Shown: positions 1-8,663, counted from the stretch's first letter. The stretch is 64,000 nucleotides of DNA from Halarchaeum grantii (GCF_014647455.2 NZ_BMPF01000002.1:62001-126000); one strand, 5' to 3'. Numbers and translations: made by a program. Notes: generated by a model from the sequence alone, not told the origin.

Positions 1-997
1 TGGCGCTCACCGTCTCGTTCACCACGTCACCGACGGAGGCGGTGCTGGTGGACGGCGCGCCGTCGGGCGCCGCCGTCGACGTGTGCGTGGCCGTCGCGTT
101 CCCATCCGAGTCGGCGGTCGTCGTGTCGACCGCCCCCGTTCCGACGGCCACGTCGGCGCTCGCGTTCAGGTGCGAGCGCGCCGTCTCGGCACGCACGACC
201 GCCCGCGTCGCGAGGCGGGCCGCGCGGGTCTCGTTCCCGGCCTCGCGAGCGTCGCGGGCGGCCTCGAGCGCGGTGTGCGCCCGTTCGAGTGCCGAGCGGG
301 CGTCCGCGCTCGCGTCGGGCGTCGCGTTTACGGCGGCGTCGAGGCGCTCGACGGCGCTCGACGCGCGTTCGAGCGCGCCCGTGGCGTTCGCGTTCCCGGA
401 GGTCGCGATGGGGGGAGTGGGGGGAGTGACGACGGCGTCGGCCCCCGGGAACTCGGTGACGTTGGCGAGCGAGCGCGCCCGTGCGCCGGTCGCGCGGAGC
501 GCCTGCGGGTCGGCGCCGTGGCTGGTGCGGACGGATGCGGGAAGCGCGTCCGCGGCGGCGGCGGCCCGGTCGGCGAGCGCGCTCGCGGACTGACCGCGTG
601 CGGCGAGCGCCGCCATTCGCGCGGCGAAGGCGCCGTCGCTCAGCGACCCGTTACGGTGGGCGGCGACGAGCGCGGCCCGTTGGTCGGCGAGCGCGTCGAC
701 GCGGTCGCTCAGGGCCGCCTGTCGCGACGCGACGAGTCGCGCCTTCGACGCGTTCGACTGCATGGTGGCGAGCGCGTGGTCGAACGCTCGGGACTCGAGC
801 GCCCCGTCGACGGTCGCGCCCTGCGCGCCGATTGCGCCGGCGAGCTGTGCCCCGGGCGCGACGGCGTTCGCGCTCGCGTTCGACGCTGTGGTCGTCGTAC
901 TCGACGGGCCCGGCTGTGCCGCCACGGCCGGGAGACCGACCCCGGCCGTGGCTACGACCAGCGCGAGCACCACGAGACGGACACGGGTCGTCACCAT
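1..997 (-). CDS. Secreted Ala-rich helical protein, 3' end off window (DUF7096-like)
   Basis: The reading frame starts at the ATG at 997 and runs off the left edge, giving about 332 visible residues. Residues 1-27 form a signal peptide (MVTTRVRLVVLALVVATAGV, then VAAQ). The remainder is Ala/Asp/Arg-rich, predicted helical with coiled-coil character, and contains a Thr/Ser-rich linker near the visible end. It lies just downstream of, and co-oriented with, the membrane winged-helix gene at 1107-2210, a pairing I recall from haloarchaea (DUF7096 beside DUF7345/DUF7343 proteins). A TATA-like element 30 nt upstream supports this start and a leaderless mRNA. Function unknown; a partner or sensor for the neighbouring regulator is inference. 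Confidence 0.75.
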   Translation of the reverse strand, partial: MVTTRVRLVVLALVVATAGVGLPAVAAQPGPSSTTTTASNASANAVAPGAQLAGAIGAQGATVDGALESRAFDHALATMQSNASKARLVASRQAALSDRVDALADQRAALVAAHRNGSLSDGAFAARMAALAARGQSASALADRAAAAADALPASVRTSHGADPQALRATGARARSLANVTEFPGADAVVTPPTPPIATSGNANATGALERASSAVERLDAAVNATPDASADARSALERAHTALEAARDAREAGNETRAARLATRAVVRAETARSHLNASADVAVGTGAVDTTTADSDGNATATHTSTAAPDGAPSTSTASVGDVVNETVSA

Positions 998-1021
998 GCA
1001 GTCCTCCGTAGGTCGGTGGGG

Positions 1022-1030
1022 ACCATATAC
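1022..1030 (-). promoter_or_regulatory. TATA-like promoter of the gene starting at 997
   Basis: On the minus strand this reads GTATATGGT, centred about 29 nt upstream of the ATG at 997, which is the spacing expected for a leaderless haloarchaeal transcript. Confidence 0.55.
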
Positions 1031-1050
1031 TCGGCAGACCGTTGACTCGA

Positions 1051-1082
1051 ATTTCGAACGGTTAAGCCGGATTTGAACGGTT
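1051..1082 (-). promoter_or_regulatory. Tandem 12-13 bp direct repeat, candidate operator
   Basis: Plus-strand copies are ATTTCGAACGGTT (1051-1063) and ATTTGAACGGTT (1071-1082), starting 20 bp apart, about two helical turns. They lie immediately upstream of the TATA element of the gene starting at 997. The position is that of an activator or repressor site. The binding protein is unknown; the winged-helix protein encoded next door is the obvious candidate by proximity. Confidence 0.5.
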
Positions 1083-1106
1083 TCGACCCGTACGCAGTCG
1101 GGCGAT

Positions 1107-2210
1107 TCACGACTCCTCGACCCCCTCGTCGGCGTCGGGAAGCTTCAGCACGTTCTCGCGACCGATCCGGAACGACTCCAGGTCGCCGGATTCGCGCATC
1201 CCGCTCACGACCTGACTCGTCTTCGCCTCCGTCCACCCGGTCTCGGCGACGACCTCCTGCTGGCGCGCGCGCCCGCCGTGCTCGCGGAGCACGCGTTTCA
1301 CGCGCTCCTCGTTACTCAACAGCTCCGCCGGCGGTCGCTCGTCCGCACCGTCGCGCTCACGCTCGCCGGCGGCCGCGTCCGGCTCGGCGTCCGACGCGGC
1401 GGCGTCCGACCCGCTCCCCGCATTCGCGCCACCCGCGGCCGTCCCGTCCGCCTCGCCATCCGCCTCCCCGTCGCTCCCCGCAGTACCGCCGGCCCGCGCG
1501 CGACGCCGGTACCAGAGACCGGCGCCCGCGAGGGCGGCGAGGAGGGCGACGACGCCCGCGACGAGCGGCCACGGGACCGGCGATGCGGGCGGGGCGAACG
1601 TCGCGCGCGGTTGCTCGTCCGTGAACGTCACCGGGCCCTCCCAGGCGACCGCGGTCTCACTCCGCGTCGTCGGCGGCGGCGACACCGAGGCCACGCGGTA
1701 GCCCTCGGGCGCGCTCAGGGTGAGCGTGGTGTCCTCGTCGATATAGAAGCCCGCGATGGCGTCCCCGGCCCGCACCGTCCGACCGTCGACGGCGGCGAAC
1801 CCGTGCCACGTGAACTGGTAGGCGACGACGCCGTACTGCGAGCCGATGGACTGGACGCGCGTCGACACCGAGAAGGCCGTGGCGTTCATCGGCCGGCCGG
1901 TCGCGTTCTCGGCCGTCCGCACCGTCGTTCGGATGCGCTCGGCGAACGGGTCGAGGTAGGCGCTCCGGTTCGCCCGGACGTCCCGCTGGAGGTCCTCGAA
2001 CGCCGCCGTCTCGTTCTCCGTCGCGAGCGCCAGCCGATAGGTGACGGTCCACGTCGCCGACCCGTTCTCGGCGACGTCGACGGTGAGGTCGACGCTGTCG
2101 GGCGAAACGCCACCGGGGGCGAGCGCGGCGAACCCGCCGCTCGCCGCCCCGACCGGCGTCGCGAGTAGGAGGACGACGCACGCGAGCGCCGCCGCGACCG
2201 TCCGCTGCAT
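1107..2210 (-). CDS. Membrane-anchored winged-helix regulator with extracellular domain
   Basis: 367 aa from the ATG at 2210, chosen because it begins a clear signal peptide (MQRTVAAALACVVLLLATPV); the frame is open upstream but that extension is Arg-rich and unlike a protein start. Domains in order: signal peptide (1-22), extracellular beta-rich domain (about 23-205) with several N-x-T sequons, one transmembrane helix (about 214-232) followed by RRR, an acidic Gly/Ala/Asp linker (236-303), and a C-terminal winged-helix domain (about 306-357, LLSNEERVKRVLREHGG then VVAETGWTEAKTSQVVSGM). This matches the haloarchaeal DUF7345/DUF7343 architecture as I remember it. Inferred role: one-component transmembrane sensor-regulator, possibly of the secreted-protein gene downstream. 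Ligand unknown. Confidence 0.8.
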   Translation of the reverse strand: MQRTVAAALACVVLLLATPVGAASGGFAALAPGGVSPDSVDLTVDVAENGSATWTVTYRLALATENETAAFEDLQRDVRANRSAYLDPFAERIRTTVRTAENATGRPMNATAFSVSTRVQSIGSQYGVVAYQFTWHGFAAVDGRTVRAGDAIAGFYIDEDTTLTLSAPEGYRVASVSPPPTTRSETAVAWEGPVTFTDEQPRATFAPPASPVPWPLVAGVVALLAALAGAGLWYRRRARAGGTAGSDGEADGEADGTAAGGANAGSGSDAAASDAEPDAAAGERERDGADERPPAELLSNEERVKRVLREHGGRARQQEVVAETGWTEAKTSQVVSGMRESGDLESFRIGRENVLKLPDADEGVEES

Positions 2211-2344
2211 ACCCGTGTGGGGGGGCGGGCGACTGAAAGCCGTTTCTCTCCGGCGATGGCGCCGCGCTCGGGTAGCGCCCGCCCTCCGTTCGCCCGACGG
2301 CGCCCTGACGGAGGACTCATACGCCTCGACGCCCACGGACGGGT

Positions 2345-3094
2345 ATGCGCGTCGAGAACTCCTTCATCGCCGCCGAGGGCGTCGGTCCCGCGACCGAGCG
2401 CTCGCTCTGGGCGGACGGCGTCCACCACTGGGACGACTTCGACACCGACTACCTCGGCGAGAAGACCGGCCGGCGAGTCGCCGACTACATCGAGACGGGC
2501 CGCGCGCGCCTCGAATCGGGCGACGCGTCGTTCTTCGCGGAGACGCTCCCGTCGGGCGAGCTCTGGCGGGCGTACGAGAACTTCGCGGACGGCGCGTGCT
2601 TCTTCGACATCGAGACGACGGGCTTGGACGCCGCGACGAACGACGTGACGACGGTGAGCTTCCACCGCTCGGACGGGACGCGGACGCTCGTTCGCGGGGA
2701 CGACCTGACGCGCGAGACCGTCCGCGCGGAACTCGACTCGGCGGACCTGCTCGTCTCGTTCAACGGCAAGCGCTTCGACGTCCCGTTCCTCGCGCAGAGC
2801 TTCGACCTCGACGTCACGACGCCGCACCTCGACCTCATGTACACCTGCAAGAAGCTCGACCTCTCGGGCGGGCTGAAGGCCATCGAGTCCGACCTCGGCC
2901 TCGAGCGCGACGGCGTCGAGGACGTGGACGGCCGCGAGGCCGTCCGGCTCTGGAAGCGCTACGAGCGCGAGAACGACGAGGCGGCGCTCGACCGACTCGT
3001 CACGTACAACCGCTACGACGCGGAGAACCTCCGCGCGCTCGCCGACCGGGTGACGAGCGACCTCCACGAGGAGACGTTCGTCCCGCACCGCTGA
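2345..3094 (+). CDS. RNase H-like 3'-5' exonuclease (YprB family)
   Basis: 249 aa. The RNase H-like fold is recognised by acidic motifs in order: FFDIETTGLD (about 84-93), LVSFNGKRFDVPFL (about 138-151), and RYDAENLRALADRV near the C-terminus, which together supply the metal-binding Asp/Glu residues of the DEDD-type nucleases. The segment at 1-60 resembles the helix-hairpin-like N-terminal extension common in haloarchaeal homologues. It stands alone on the plus strand, divergent from the membrane regulator. Substrate (DNA or RNA) cannot be told from sequence. Confidence 0.8.
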   Translation: MRVENSFIAAEGVGPATERSLWADGVHHWDDFDTDYLGEKTGRRVADYIETGRARLESGDASFFAETLPSGELWRAYENFADGACFFDIETTGLDAATNDVTTVSFHRSDGTRTLVRGDDLTRETVRAELDSADLLVSFNGKRFDVPFLAQSFDLDVTTPHLDLMYTCKKLDLSGGLKAIESDLGLERDGVEDVDGREAVRLWKRYERENDEAALDRLVTYNRYDAENLRALADRVTSDLHEETFVPHR

Positions 3095-3193
3095 GTCGCC
3101 CCCGACCGGTCGGCCCGCCGGGACGACGGCGGTTCCCGCGCGTCGTCGCGAATACCGTAGCGCTTTCGGCGGAGCAGACAGCTATCTACGCGC

Positions 3194-3532
3194 ATGGCTG
3201 CACGCCCGCCAACGAGCGACGACGACGACGGACCGGACGTCGTCGAGTTCGGCATCCCGGCCGCGGAATCGTTCCTCGACGCGGCCGACATCACGTATCC
3301 CGTTGACCGCGAGGCGCTCGTCGCCGCGACCGGCGACCCCGAGGTGCCCATCGACACGCGCGGTCGCACCATCGCCTTCTCGACGGCACTCGAACGCACC
3401 GAGCGGGAGCGCTTCGACTCGCGTCGCGACCTCCTGAACGCGCTCCATCCGGTCCTCGAGGACGCGCGCCAGTCGGGGGCGGCGGGCGTCCTCGGCTACG
3501 TCCGCTCGCTCATCCCGAGCGTGCTCCGGTAG
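3194..3532 (+). CDS. Small acidic haloarchaeal protein (DUF5789-like)
   Basis: 112 aa from the ATG at 3194. An acidic N-terminus is followed by a motif of the form PAAESFLDAADITYPVDREAL, which I associate with the DUF5789 family (small helical proteins of Halobacteria), and a basic, hydrophobic C-terminal helix ending YVRSLIPSVLR. No catalytic motif is visible. The codon bias is typical of neighbouring genes, supporting that it is real. Function unknown. Confidence 0.65.
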   Translation: MAARPPTSDDDDGPDVVEFGIPAAESFLDAADITYPVDREALVAATGDPEVPIDTRGRTIAFSTALERTERERFDSRRDLLNALHPVLEDARQSGAAGVLGYVRSLIPSVLR

Positions 3533-3563
3533 CGGGCGAGCGGTTCGTCGCCGCCGGAGGCGT

Positions 3564-3695
3564 ATGGCGGCCGTGATAGTCCTCGACATCCCCCGTCCGG
3601 CGTGCGGGCGGACGGACGCGGTACGGACGCGCGGACTCGGTTCCTATCGGTGTACGGCGTGCGGCCACGGGTGCACGCCGGAGCACGTCGGTTAA
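3564..3695 (+). CDS. Possible 43-aa zinc-ribbon microprotein
   Basis: A short frame between convergent genes. Residues 10-43 read like a single zinc ribbon: PRPACGRTDAV, then YRCTACGHGCTPEHVG, with Cys14, Cys30, Cys33 and Cys37. The expected first ligand position, three residues before Cys14, is Arg11 (codon cgt, one transition from tgt), so the first knuckle is CPxC-like but incomplete. The stop overlaps the stop of the convergent PfkB gene within a shared TTAA. A GGAGG lies only 3 nt before the ATG, too close to be a convincing ribosome site. Could be a decayed zinc-finger gene or chance. Confidence 0.35.
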   Translation: MAAVIVLDIPRPACGRTDAVRTRGLGSYRCTACGHGCTPEHVG

Positions 3696-4702
3696 CGGCG
3701 CTCGGCGAGCCAAGCGGCCAGCGCCTCGCGGTCGCCGGAGCGCGCGTGCGTGACGTAGAAGGTCGCACAGGCGTTCGCAAGCGTGAGCGCCTCACCGAGT
3801 GGCCAGCCGGCGGCGAGCGCGTACGCGAGGCCGGCGCTGAACCGGTCGCCCGCGCCCGTGTAGCGCACGGCGTCCACGCTGAGGGTCGGACAGCGCGTGA
3901 CGCCGGCGGCGTCGGCGGCGACGGCCGCGTCCTCGGCGTGGAGGACGGCGACGTCGAGCGCGCCGAGGCCGCGCAGGAGCGCCAACGCGTCGGCGCGCGT
4001 GGCCGGCGCCTCCTCGGCGTCCGACACCGCCTCGGCGAGGAAGGCGAGTTCGTCGTCGTTCACGCTGAGCGCGACGCGCCATTCCTCGAGGCCGGCGAGC
4101 GCGTCGAGGAACGGCGCGACGGCGCGCGCTTCGCGGACGGTCACGTCGCCGGGGTCGACGACGAGCCAGTCCCCGTCGCCGGCGGCCCGCTCGGCGAGCG
4201 CGTCGAGGGCGAGCGTCCCGGCCTGCACGGACGCCCAGTTCGTCCAGACGACGGCGTCCGCGCCGAGGGCGGCGTCGAGGTCGGCGACGCGGTCGAGGTC
4301 GGCGAGCGCCCAGTCCGCGATGTCGGGCGACTCCTCGGTGAACATCACGGCGTCGTCTTCGAACTCGAAGACCGCGACGTCGGCGGGCCGGCCCATCGAG
4401 TGCGTCTCGCAGTCGAGTGCGTCGAAGACCGCGTGGTCGAGGTGGCCGTAGAGCGCGGTGTCGGCGCCGAGCGCGTGCGCCTGTCGGGCGGCGTTCACGG
4501 CCTGCCCGCCCGGTTCCGTCGTCTCGTGGTCGACGAGGAAGGACTTCGCGTGCCCGCTCGCGATGCGCTCGCCGAGGTCGGCGCGGGACTCGACGTGGCC
4601 GGCGGCGTCCTCGACCGCGTAGCGCCGGTCGACGCTCCCGTCCGGCAGACACGTCACGGTGACTGCGGGGGACTCGGCGAGTCGGGCCTCGATCTCCTCC
4701 AT
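3692..4702 (-). CDS. PfkB-family sugar kinase
   Basis: 336 aa. Both PfkB signatures are visible: GGQAVNAARQAHALGADTAL (about 65-84, signature 1 region) and RYTGAGDRFSAGLAYAL (about 280-296), whose GAGD supplies the anion hole and catalytic Asp. The ATG abuts the stop of the phosphoglycolate phosphatase gene with no gap, so the two are co-transcribed with this gene second. The sugar substrate is unknown; haloarchaeal PfkB paralogues act on fructose-1-phosphate, KDG or ribose. Pairing with a phosphatase of glycolate metabolism gives no decisive hint. Confidence 0.88.
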   Translation of the reverse strand: MEEIEARLAESPAVTVTCLPDGSVDRRYAVEDAAGHVESRADLGERIASGHAKSFLVDHETTEPGGQAVNAARQAHALGADTALYGHLDHAVFDALDCETHSMGRPADVAVFEFEDDAVMFTEESPDIADWALADLDRVADLDAALGADAVVWTNWASVQAGTLALDALAERAAGDGDWLVVDPGDVTVREARAVAPFLDALAGLEEWRVALSVNDDELAFLAEAVSDAEEAPATRADALALLRGLGALDVAVLHAEDAAVAADAAGVTRCPTLSVDAVRYTGAGDRFSAGLAYALAAGWPLGEALTLANACATFYVTHARSGDREALAAWLAERR

Positions 4703-5380
4703 CTATTCGCTCGCCGCCTCGATCTCCGCGACGGCTTCGAGGAAGCCGTCGGCGTACGCGGCGTCCGTGACGTAGTCGGCGGCCGCGCTGGCGTGCTCGT
4801 CCGCGTTCGCGACGGCGTAGGCGACACCGACCGTCTCGAACATGTGGGCGTCGTTCTGTGAGTCCCCGACGGCCGCGAACTCGGTCACGTCGTAGCCGAG
4901 GCGGTCGGCGACGCTCGCGAGCGCGCGGCCCTTGCTTATCGTCGGGTCCTTCACGTGGTAGGCGTAGCCGGTGTCGACGACTTCGAGGCCCTGTTCGGCG
5001 GCGAGCGCTTCGAGGGGCTCAAGCGGCCGGTCGCGACTCACCGCGACCTCGGTCTCGCGCCAGCGGTTCGTCAGGTCCAACTCGCCCCAGCCGAGGTCGT
5101 GGCCGCGTTCGCGGTAGGCGTCCGCGACGGCCTGTGCGCCCGTGCGGTCGCCGTGGACGACGAGGTCGTCGCCGACGAGCGAGATACCGCCGTTCTCGGC
5201 GATGACGGTGCGTTCGATGCGGAGGAAGTGCGCGAGCGCCACCGGGTACGGGAAGGCCTTCCCGGTCGCGACGACGACCGGCGCCCCCCACGACTGGAGC
5301 GCCGCGAATATCCGCGGGTCGACGGCGCCGTCGCCGTCGGTGAGCGTGCCGTCGATGTCGACGGCGAGCGGTGGTACCAT
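4703..5380 (-). CDS. pgp: Phosphoglycolate phosphatase, archaeal HAD type
   Basis: 225 aa from the ATG at 5380, the first Met before the HAD motif. HAD motif I is LAVDIDGTLTDGDG (about 5-18), followed by VVVATGKAFPYPVAL, NGG (cap region), the motif III lysine within KDPTISKGRAL, and motif IV AAVGDSQNDAHMFE (about 177-190). Length and motif spacing match the archaeal Thermoplasma TA0175-type 2-phosphoglycolate phosphatases (EC 3.1.3.18). First gene of a two-gene unit with the PfkB kinase. A sugar-phosphate substrate is an alternative for this subfamily. Confidence 0.87.
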   Translation of the reverse strand: MVPPLAVDIDGTLTDGDGAVDPRIFAALQSWGAPVVVATGKAFPYPVALAHFLRIERTVIAENGGISLVGDDLVVHGDRTGAQAVADAYRERGHDLGWGELDLTNRWRETEVAVSRDRPLEPLEALAAEQGLEVVDTGYAYHVKDPTISKGRALASVADRLGYDVTEFAAVGDSQNDAHMFETVGVAYAVANADEHASAAADYVTDAAYADGFLEAVAEIEAASE

Positions 5381-5433
5381 AGCTACGCGTCGGACGCGCG
5401 CGGACAAAAAGTCGGCGTCACCCGCTCGCGCGC

Positions 5434-5880
5434 TCACTCCTCGCCGTTCTCGCCCTCGCGTGCGGCCTCGACGAGGGCTTCGTCGCGTTCGGTCTCGACG
5501 TCGAGGTCCGGCACTTCGGTCGGGCGGCCGTCCTGGTCGACGGCGACGAAGACGAAGTAGGACTCGGTCGTCTGGTGGCGCTCGCCCGTGCGCGGGTTCT
5601 CGCCGAACGCCCTGAGGCGGACCTTCACGCTCGTCCGGCCGACGTCGTAGACGTAGGCCTCGATGACGACGATGTCGCCGACCGGGACGGGGCGCATGAA
5701 GTCCATGTGGTCGATGCTCGCGGTGACGCACGTCTCGCCCGCGTGGCGCATCGCGCTCATCGCACCGACCTCGTCCATCCACTTCATGACGTTCCCCCCG
5801 TGGACGGTCTCGTAGTTGTTCGCGTGGTTCGGCTGAACCCGGTTCCGGTTCTCTATATAGGTCTCCTCGACGCGTGCCAT
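5434..5880 (-). CDS. Acyl-CoA thioesterase, hotdog fold
   Basis: 148 aa. The hotdog motif NYETVHGGNVMKWMDEVGAM (about 22-41) contains the HGGxxxxxxDE core of YciA/BACH-type thioesterases, and VTASIDHMDFMRPVPVGDIV is the following strand pair. The acidic C-terminal tail (EREDEALVEAAREGENGEE-like) is a halophilic feature. It hydrolyses acyl-CoA to free acid and CoA in the cytoplasm; chain length specificity is not visible. It is divergent from the surface glycoprotein gene. Confidence 0.88.
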   Translation of the reverse strand: MARVEETYIENRNRVQPNHANNYETVHGGNVMKWMDEVGAMSAMRHAGETCVTASIDHMDFMRPVPVGDIVVIEAYVYDVGRTSVKVRLRAFGENPRTGERHQTTESYFVFVAVDQDGRPTEVPDLDVETERDEALVEAAREGENGEE

Positions 5881-5980
5881 ACCTTGGCGTGGATGTGGAC
5901 GGCAATGAATCCCGCGACGGCGGCAGGTAGAGCCACCGCGTCCGGCGGGCCGTGAAGCGGCGACTGTACCCTACCGAACC

Positions 5981-5987
5981 GTTATGG
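5981..5987 (+). promoter_or_regulatory. TATA-like promoter of surface glycoprotein gene
   Basis: GTTATGG centred about 29 nt before the ATG at 6013 (23 nt before the alternative GTG at 6007); the spacing favours the ATG as the start of a leaderless mRNA. Confidence 0.4.
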
Positions 5988-6012
5988 GCGGACCTGTCGA
6001 ACAGCCGTGACG

Positions 6013-7419
6013 ATGCGCCCTCCACACGCACTCGCGCTCGGATCGCTCCTCCTCGTCGGGGTGACGGCCGCCCTCCTCGCGGGCCCCGCCGTCGCCGCCG
6101 ACCCCGTCGAGGCGACGAACGGAACCACCTACGACCACGGCACCATCATCGCCGTCGATGTCTCGACGAACGAGAGCCACGTCCTCCGGAACGCCGACGG
6201 TGCGTTCGTCGCGGAGTTCGCCGCCGAGAACGGAACCGTACTGATCGACACCGGCGCCCTCCGGAACGGCGACTACACGCTCAGGAACGGTGACGGCGCG
6301 ACGGTGTTCGCCTTCGGCGTCGACGGCGCGCCGACCACGACGACCACGACGACGGCGAACACGACCGACGACACCGACGACGGTGGCGAGACGGTGGCGC
6401 TCGAGGACGGCGCCACCCACGACGCCGGCGTGACGCTCACTCGCGACGTCGCCGGCGAGGAGTACGTCCTCCGCACCGGCGACGGCGCGTTCGTGCGACA
6501 GCTCGCCGCCGACGGCGGGACGGTGGCGTTCGACACCGGCGACCTCGACGGCCCGTACCGACTCGTCGACGCCGACGGCACCGTCGTCGCCTCGTTCACC
6601 GTCGACGGCGTGGACGAGACGACCACGACGACTCCGACCACCACGACAGCCGACGAGCGCGCCGGGTCCGAGGCCGATGCGCCGCTCGACCGAACCGTCG
6701 ACGCCGAGGACGGCGGCGTCTACTGGCGGGGCCTCACGCTCCGCTTCGACGTCGAGGGGGACGCCACGCTTCGAACCGGCGACGGCGCGTTCGTGCGCCA
6801 GCTCGCCGCCGACGACGGGCACGTCACCCTCGAGACGGCGTCACTCGACGTCGGCGACTACCGGCTGACAGCCACCGACGCCGCCGCGTTCAGCGTCGCC
6901 CGCCAGTCGCTCGACGCGACGGGCTCCGAGGGGACGCTCACGGTCACGTCGAACCGCGCGGACTACCCGCTCGTCCTCCGCTCCGACGCGCTCACGACCG
7001 ACGAACTCCACGCGCTCGTCCCCGCGAGCGCGGTTCGCGACGGCCGCGTCCTCGTCGGTGACGTGGGCGCGAACGCCACCCTCGACCTCGACGCGTCCGC
7101 GCTCGCGAGCGGGAGCTACGACCTGACCGCGATAGCGGGCGACACGGGCGTCCGCGACGACGCGACCGTCACGCTCGCGGCCTCCGCTCCGGCGAGCGGC
7201 GAGGCGAACAGCACCGCGACGGCGCCCGGCGAGAACGGCGCGAGCGAGACAACCACCACGAGCACCACGACGAGCGCCACCACGACGACGAACGCGACCA
7301 CGACCACCGACGGCACCGGCGGTGGGACGACGGTCGGCGACTCGCCCGGGTTCGGCCTCGTCGCCGGCGTCCTCGCGCTCGCCGGTGCGGCGCTCCTCGC
7401 GCGTCGAGACGGCGACTAG
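6013..7419 (+). CDS. PGF-CTERM cell-surface glycoprotein
   Basis: 468 aa from the ATG at 6013 (a GTG at 6007 adds two residues). A signal peptide ends near PAVAADP. Three copies of a beta domain follow, each with a shared core: RNADGAFVAEFAAENG, RTGDGAFVRQLAADGG and RTGDGAFVRQLAADDG, joined by Thr-rich linkers likely to be O-glycosylated, plus N-x-S/T sequons. The C-terminus is a textbook PGF-CTERM signal: SPGFGLVAGVLALAGAALLA then RR. The family is known to be cut by archaeosortase ArtA and lipid-anchored. The repeats resemble the DUF7827 S-layer-associated domain. Its 3' end overlaps the convergent peptidase gene by a few bases. Confidence 0.87.
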   Translation: MRPPHALALGSLLLVGVTAALLAGPAVAADPVEATNGTTYDHGTIIAVDVSTNESHVLRNADGAFVAEFAAENGTVLIDTGALRNGDYTLRNGDGATVFAFGVDGAPTTTTTTTANTTDDTDDGGETVALEDGATHDAGVTLTRDVAGEEYVLRTGDGAFVRQLAADGGTVAFDTGDLDGPYRLVDADGTVVASFTVDGVDETTTTTPTTTTADERAGSEADAPLDRTVDAEDGGVYWRGLTLRFDVEGDATLRTGDGAFVRQLAADDGHVTLETASLDVGDYRLTATDAAAFSVARQSLDATGSEGTLTVTSNRADYPLVLRSDALTTDELHALVPASAVRDGRVLVGDVGANATLDLDASALASGSYDLTAIAGDTGVRDDATVTLAASAPASGEANSTATAPGENGASETTTTSTTTSATTTTNATTTTDGTGGGTTVGDSPGFGLVAGVLALAGAALLARRDGD

Positions 7420-8528
7420 ACGCGCCACCCGCGCGGCGTGTCGTTCAGCCGCTCACAGCCCGACTCGGTGACGACGACGAGGTCCTCGACGCGGACGCCC
7501 CACTCGCCCTCGACGTAGACGCCGGGTTCGACGCTGAACACCATCCCCGCTTCGAGCGCGCGGTCGTTCCCGGCGACGATGTAGGGTTCCTCGTGGACGT
7601 CGAGACCGACGCCGTGGCCCGTCCGGTGGACGAACGCGTCGCCGTAGCCCGCCGTCTCGAGCACGTCGCGGGCGGCCGCGTCGACGGCCTGCGCCTCGAC
7701 CCCGGGTTCGACGGCGTCCACGGCGGCGCGCTGGGCCTCGACGACCGCGTCGTGCGCTTCCGCGTAGCCCTCGGGCGGGTCGCCCGCGAAGACGACGGTG
7801 CGCGTCTGGTCGCTCGGGTACTGCTCGACGCGCGTCCCGAAGTCGAGCGTCACGGGGTCGCCCGCGCGTATCTCGCGCTCGCCGTGCCCGTGGTGCGGGT
7901 TCGCGGCGTTCGGCCCCGACGCGACGATGGGCTCGAAGGACGTGCCCGTCCCGCCGTGCGCGACGAGGCGCTCCTCGACGTAGCGCGCGAGCGCCGTCTC
8001 GGTCATCCCGACGGCGTCCGCGCCCAGCTCTCGGACGTCGCGCATCGCGGCGTCCGCCGCGCGCCCGGCCGCACGGAGCGCGTCGAGTTCGGCGGCGTCC
8101 TTGCGAACCCGGAGGGCGTCGAGGACGGCGCCGGCGAGGCCGAACTCGCACGCGGGGAGGCAGTCGCGCAGGTCGAGCGTGAAGCGCGCGTGCATCGTCG
8201 GGTCGAGGAGCACCTCGCCGCTCGCGACGCCGAGGTCGGCGAGCGCGTCCGCGACGACGGCGAGCGGGTCGTCCCCGTCCGCCCACGTCCGCACGTCCGC
8301 GACCCACGTCGCGTCGCGGACCTGCGCGCCGTAGAGGGCGGGCACGACGAACACCGGGTCGCCCGAGGCCGGGACGAAGAGGAAGAAGTGACGCTCGCCG
8401 GGCGATTCCTCGAAGCCGCCGAGGTAGTAGGTGTTCGGGCTCGGGAAGAGCGCGAGCGCGCTCGCCCCGCGCTCGCGGAGGCGGGCCTGTGCGTCGCGAG
8501 TGCGGCGCTCGAACGGCGTCTCGGACAT
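7416..8528 (-). CDS. M24-family Xaa-Pro peptidase
   Basis: 370 aa from the ATG at 8528. An N-terminal creatinase-like domain (about 1-130) precedes the pita-bread catalytic domain. Metal-ligand motifs are visible in order: VTLDFGTRVEQYPSDQTRTV (two Asp), HRTGHGVGLDVHEEP (His), FSVEPGVYVEGEWGVRVED (two Glu). It cleaves an N-terminal residue preceding proline, using two metal ions in the cytoplasm. It is convergent with the PGF-CTERM gene and alone on its strand. Distinction between aminopeptidase P and prolidase (Xaa-Pro dipeptidase) cannot be made from this sequence. Confidence 0.9.
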   Translation of the reverse strand: MSETPFERRTRDAQARLRERGASALALFPSPNTYYLGGFEESPGERHFFLFVPASGDPVFVVPALYGAQVRDATWVADVRTWADGDDPLAVVADALADLGVASGEVLLDPTMHARFTLDLRDCLPACEFGLAGAVLDALRVRKDAAELDALRAAGRAADAAMRDVRELGADAVGMTETALARYVEERLVAHGGTGTSFEPIVASGPNAANPHHGHGEREIRAGDPVTLDFGTRVEQYPSDQTRTVVFAGDPPEGYAEAHDAVVEAQRAAVDAVEPGVEAQAVDAAARDVLETAGYGDAFVHRTGHGVGLDVHEEPYIVAGNDRALEAGMVFSVEPGVYVEGEWGVRVEDLVVVTESGCERLNDTPRGWRV

Positions 8529-8663
8529 ACCGCCACGTGGACGCGAGCGAGCAAGAAAGTGCCGTGCCGGACACACGCCGGCGGGAGAACCGCCCGACTG
8601 CGAGCGGGCGTCCGCGACCCGAGCCCGCCACGTTTTTGCTCGTGCCGGCCCGATTCTCCAGCG

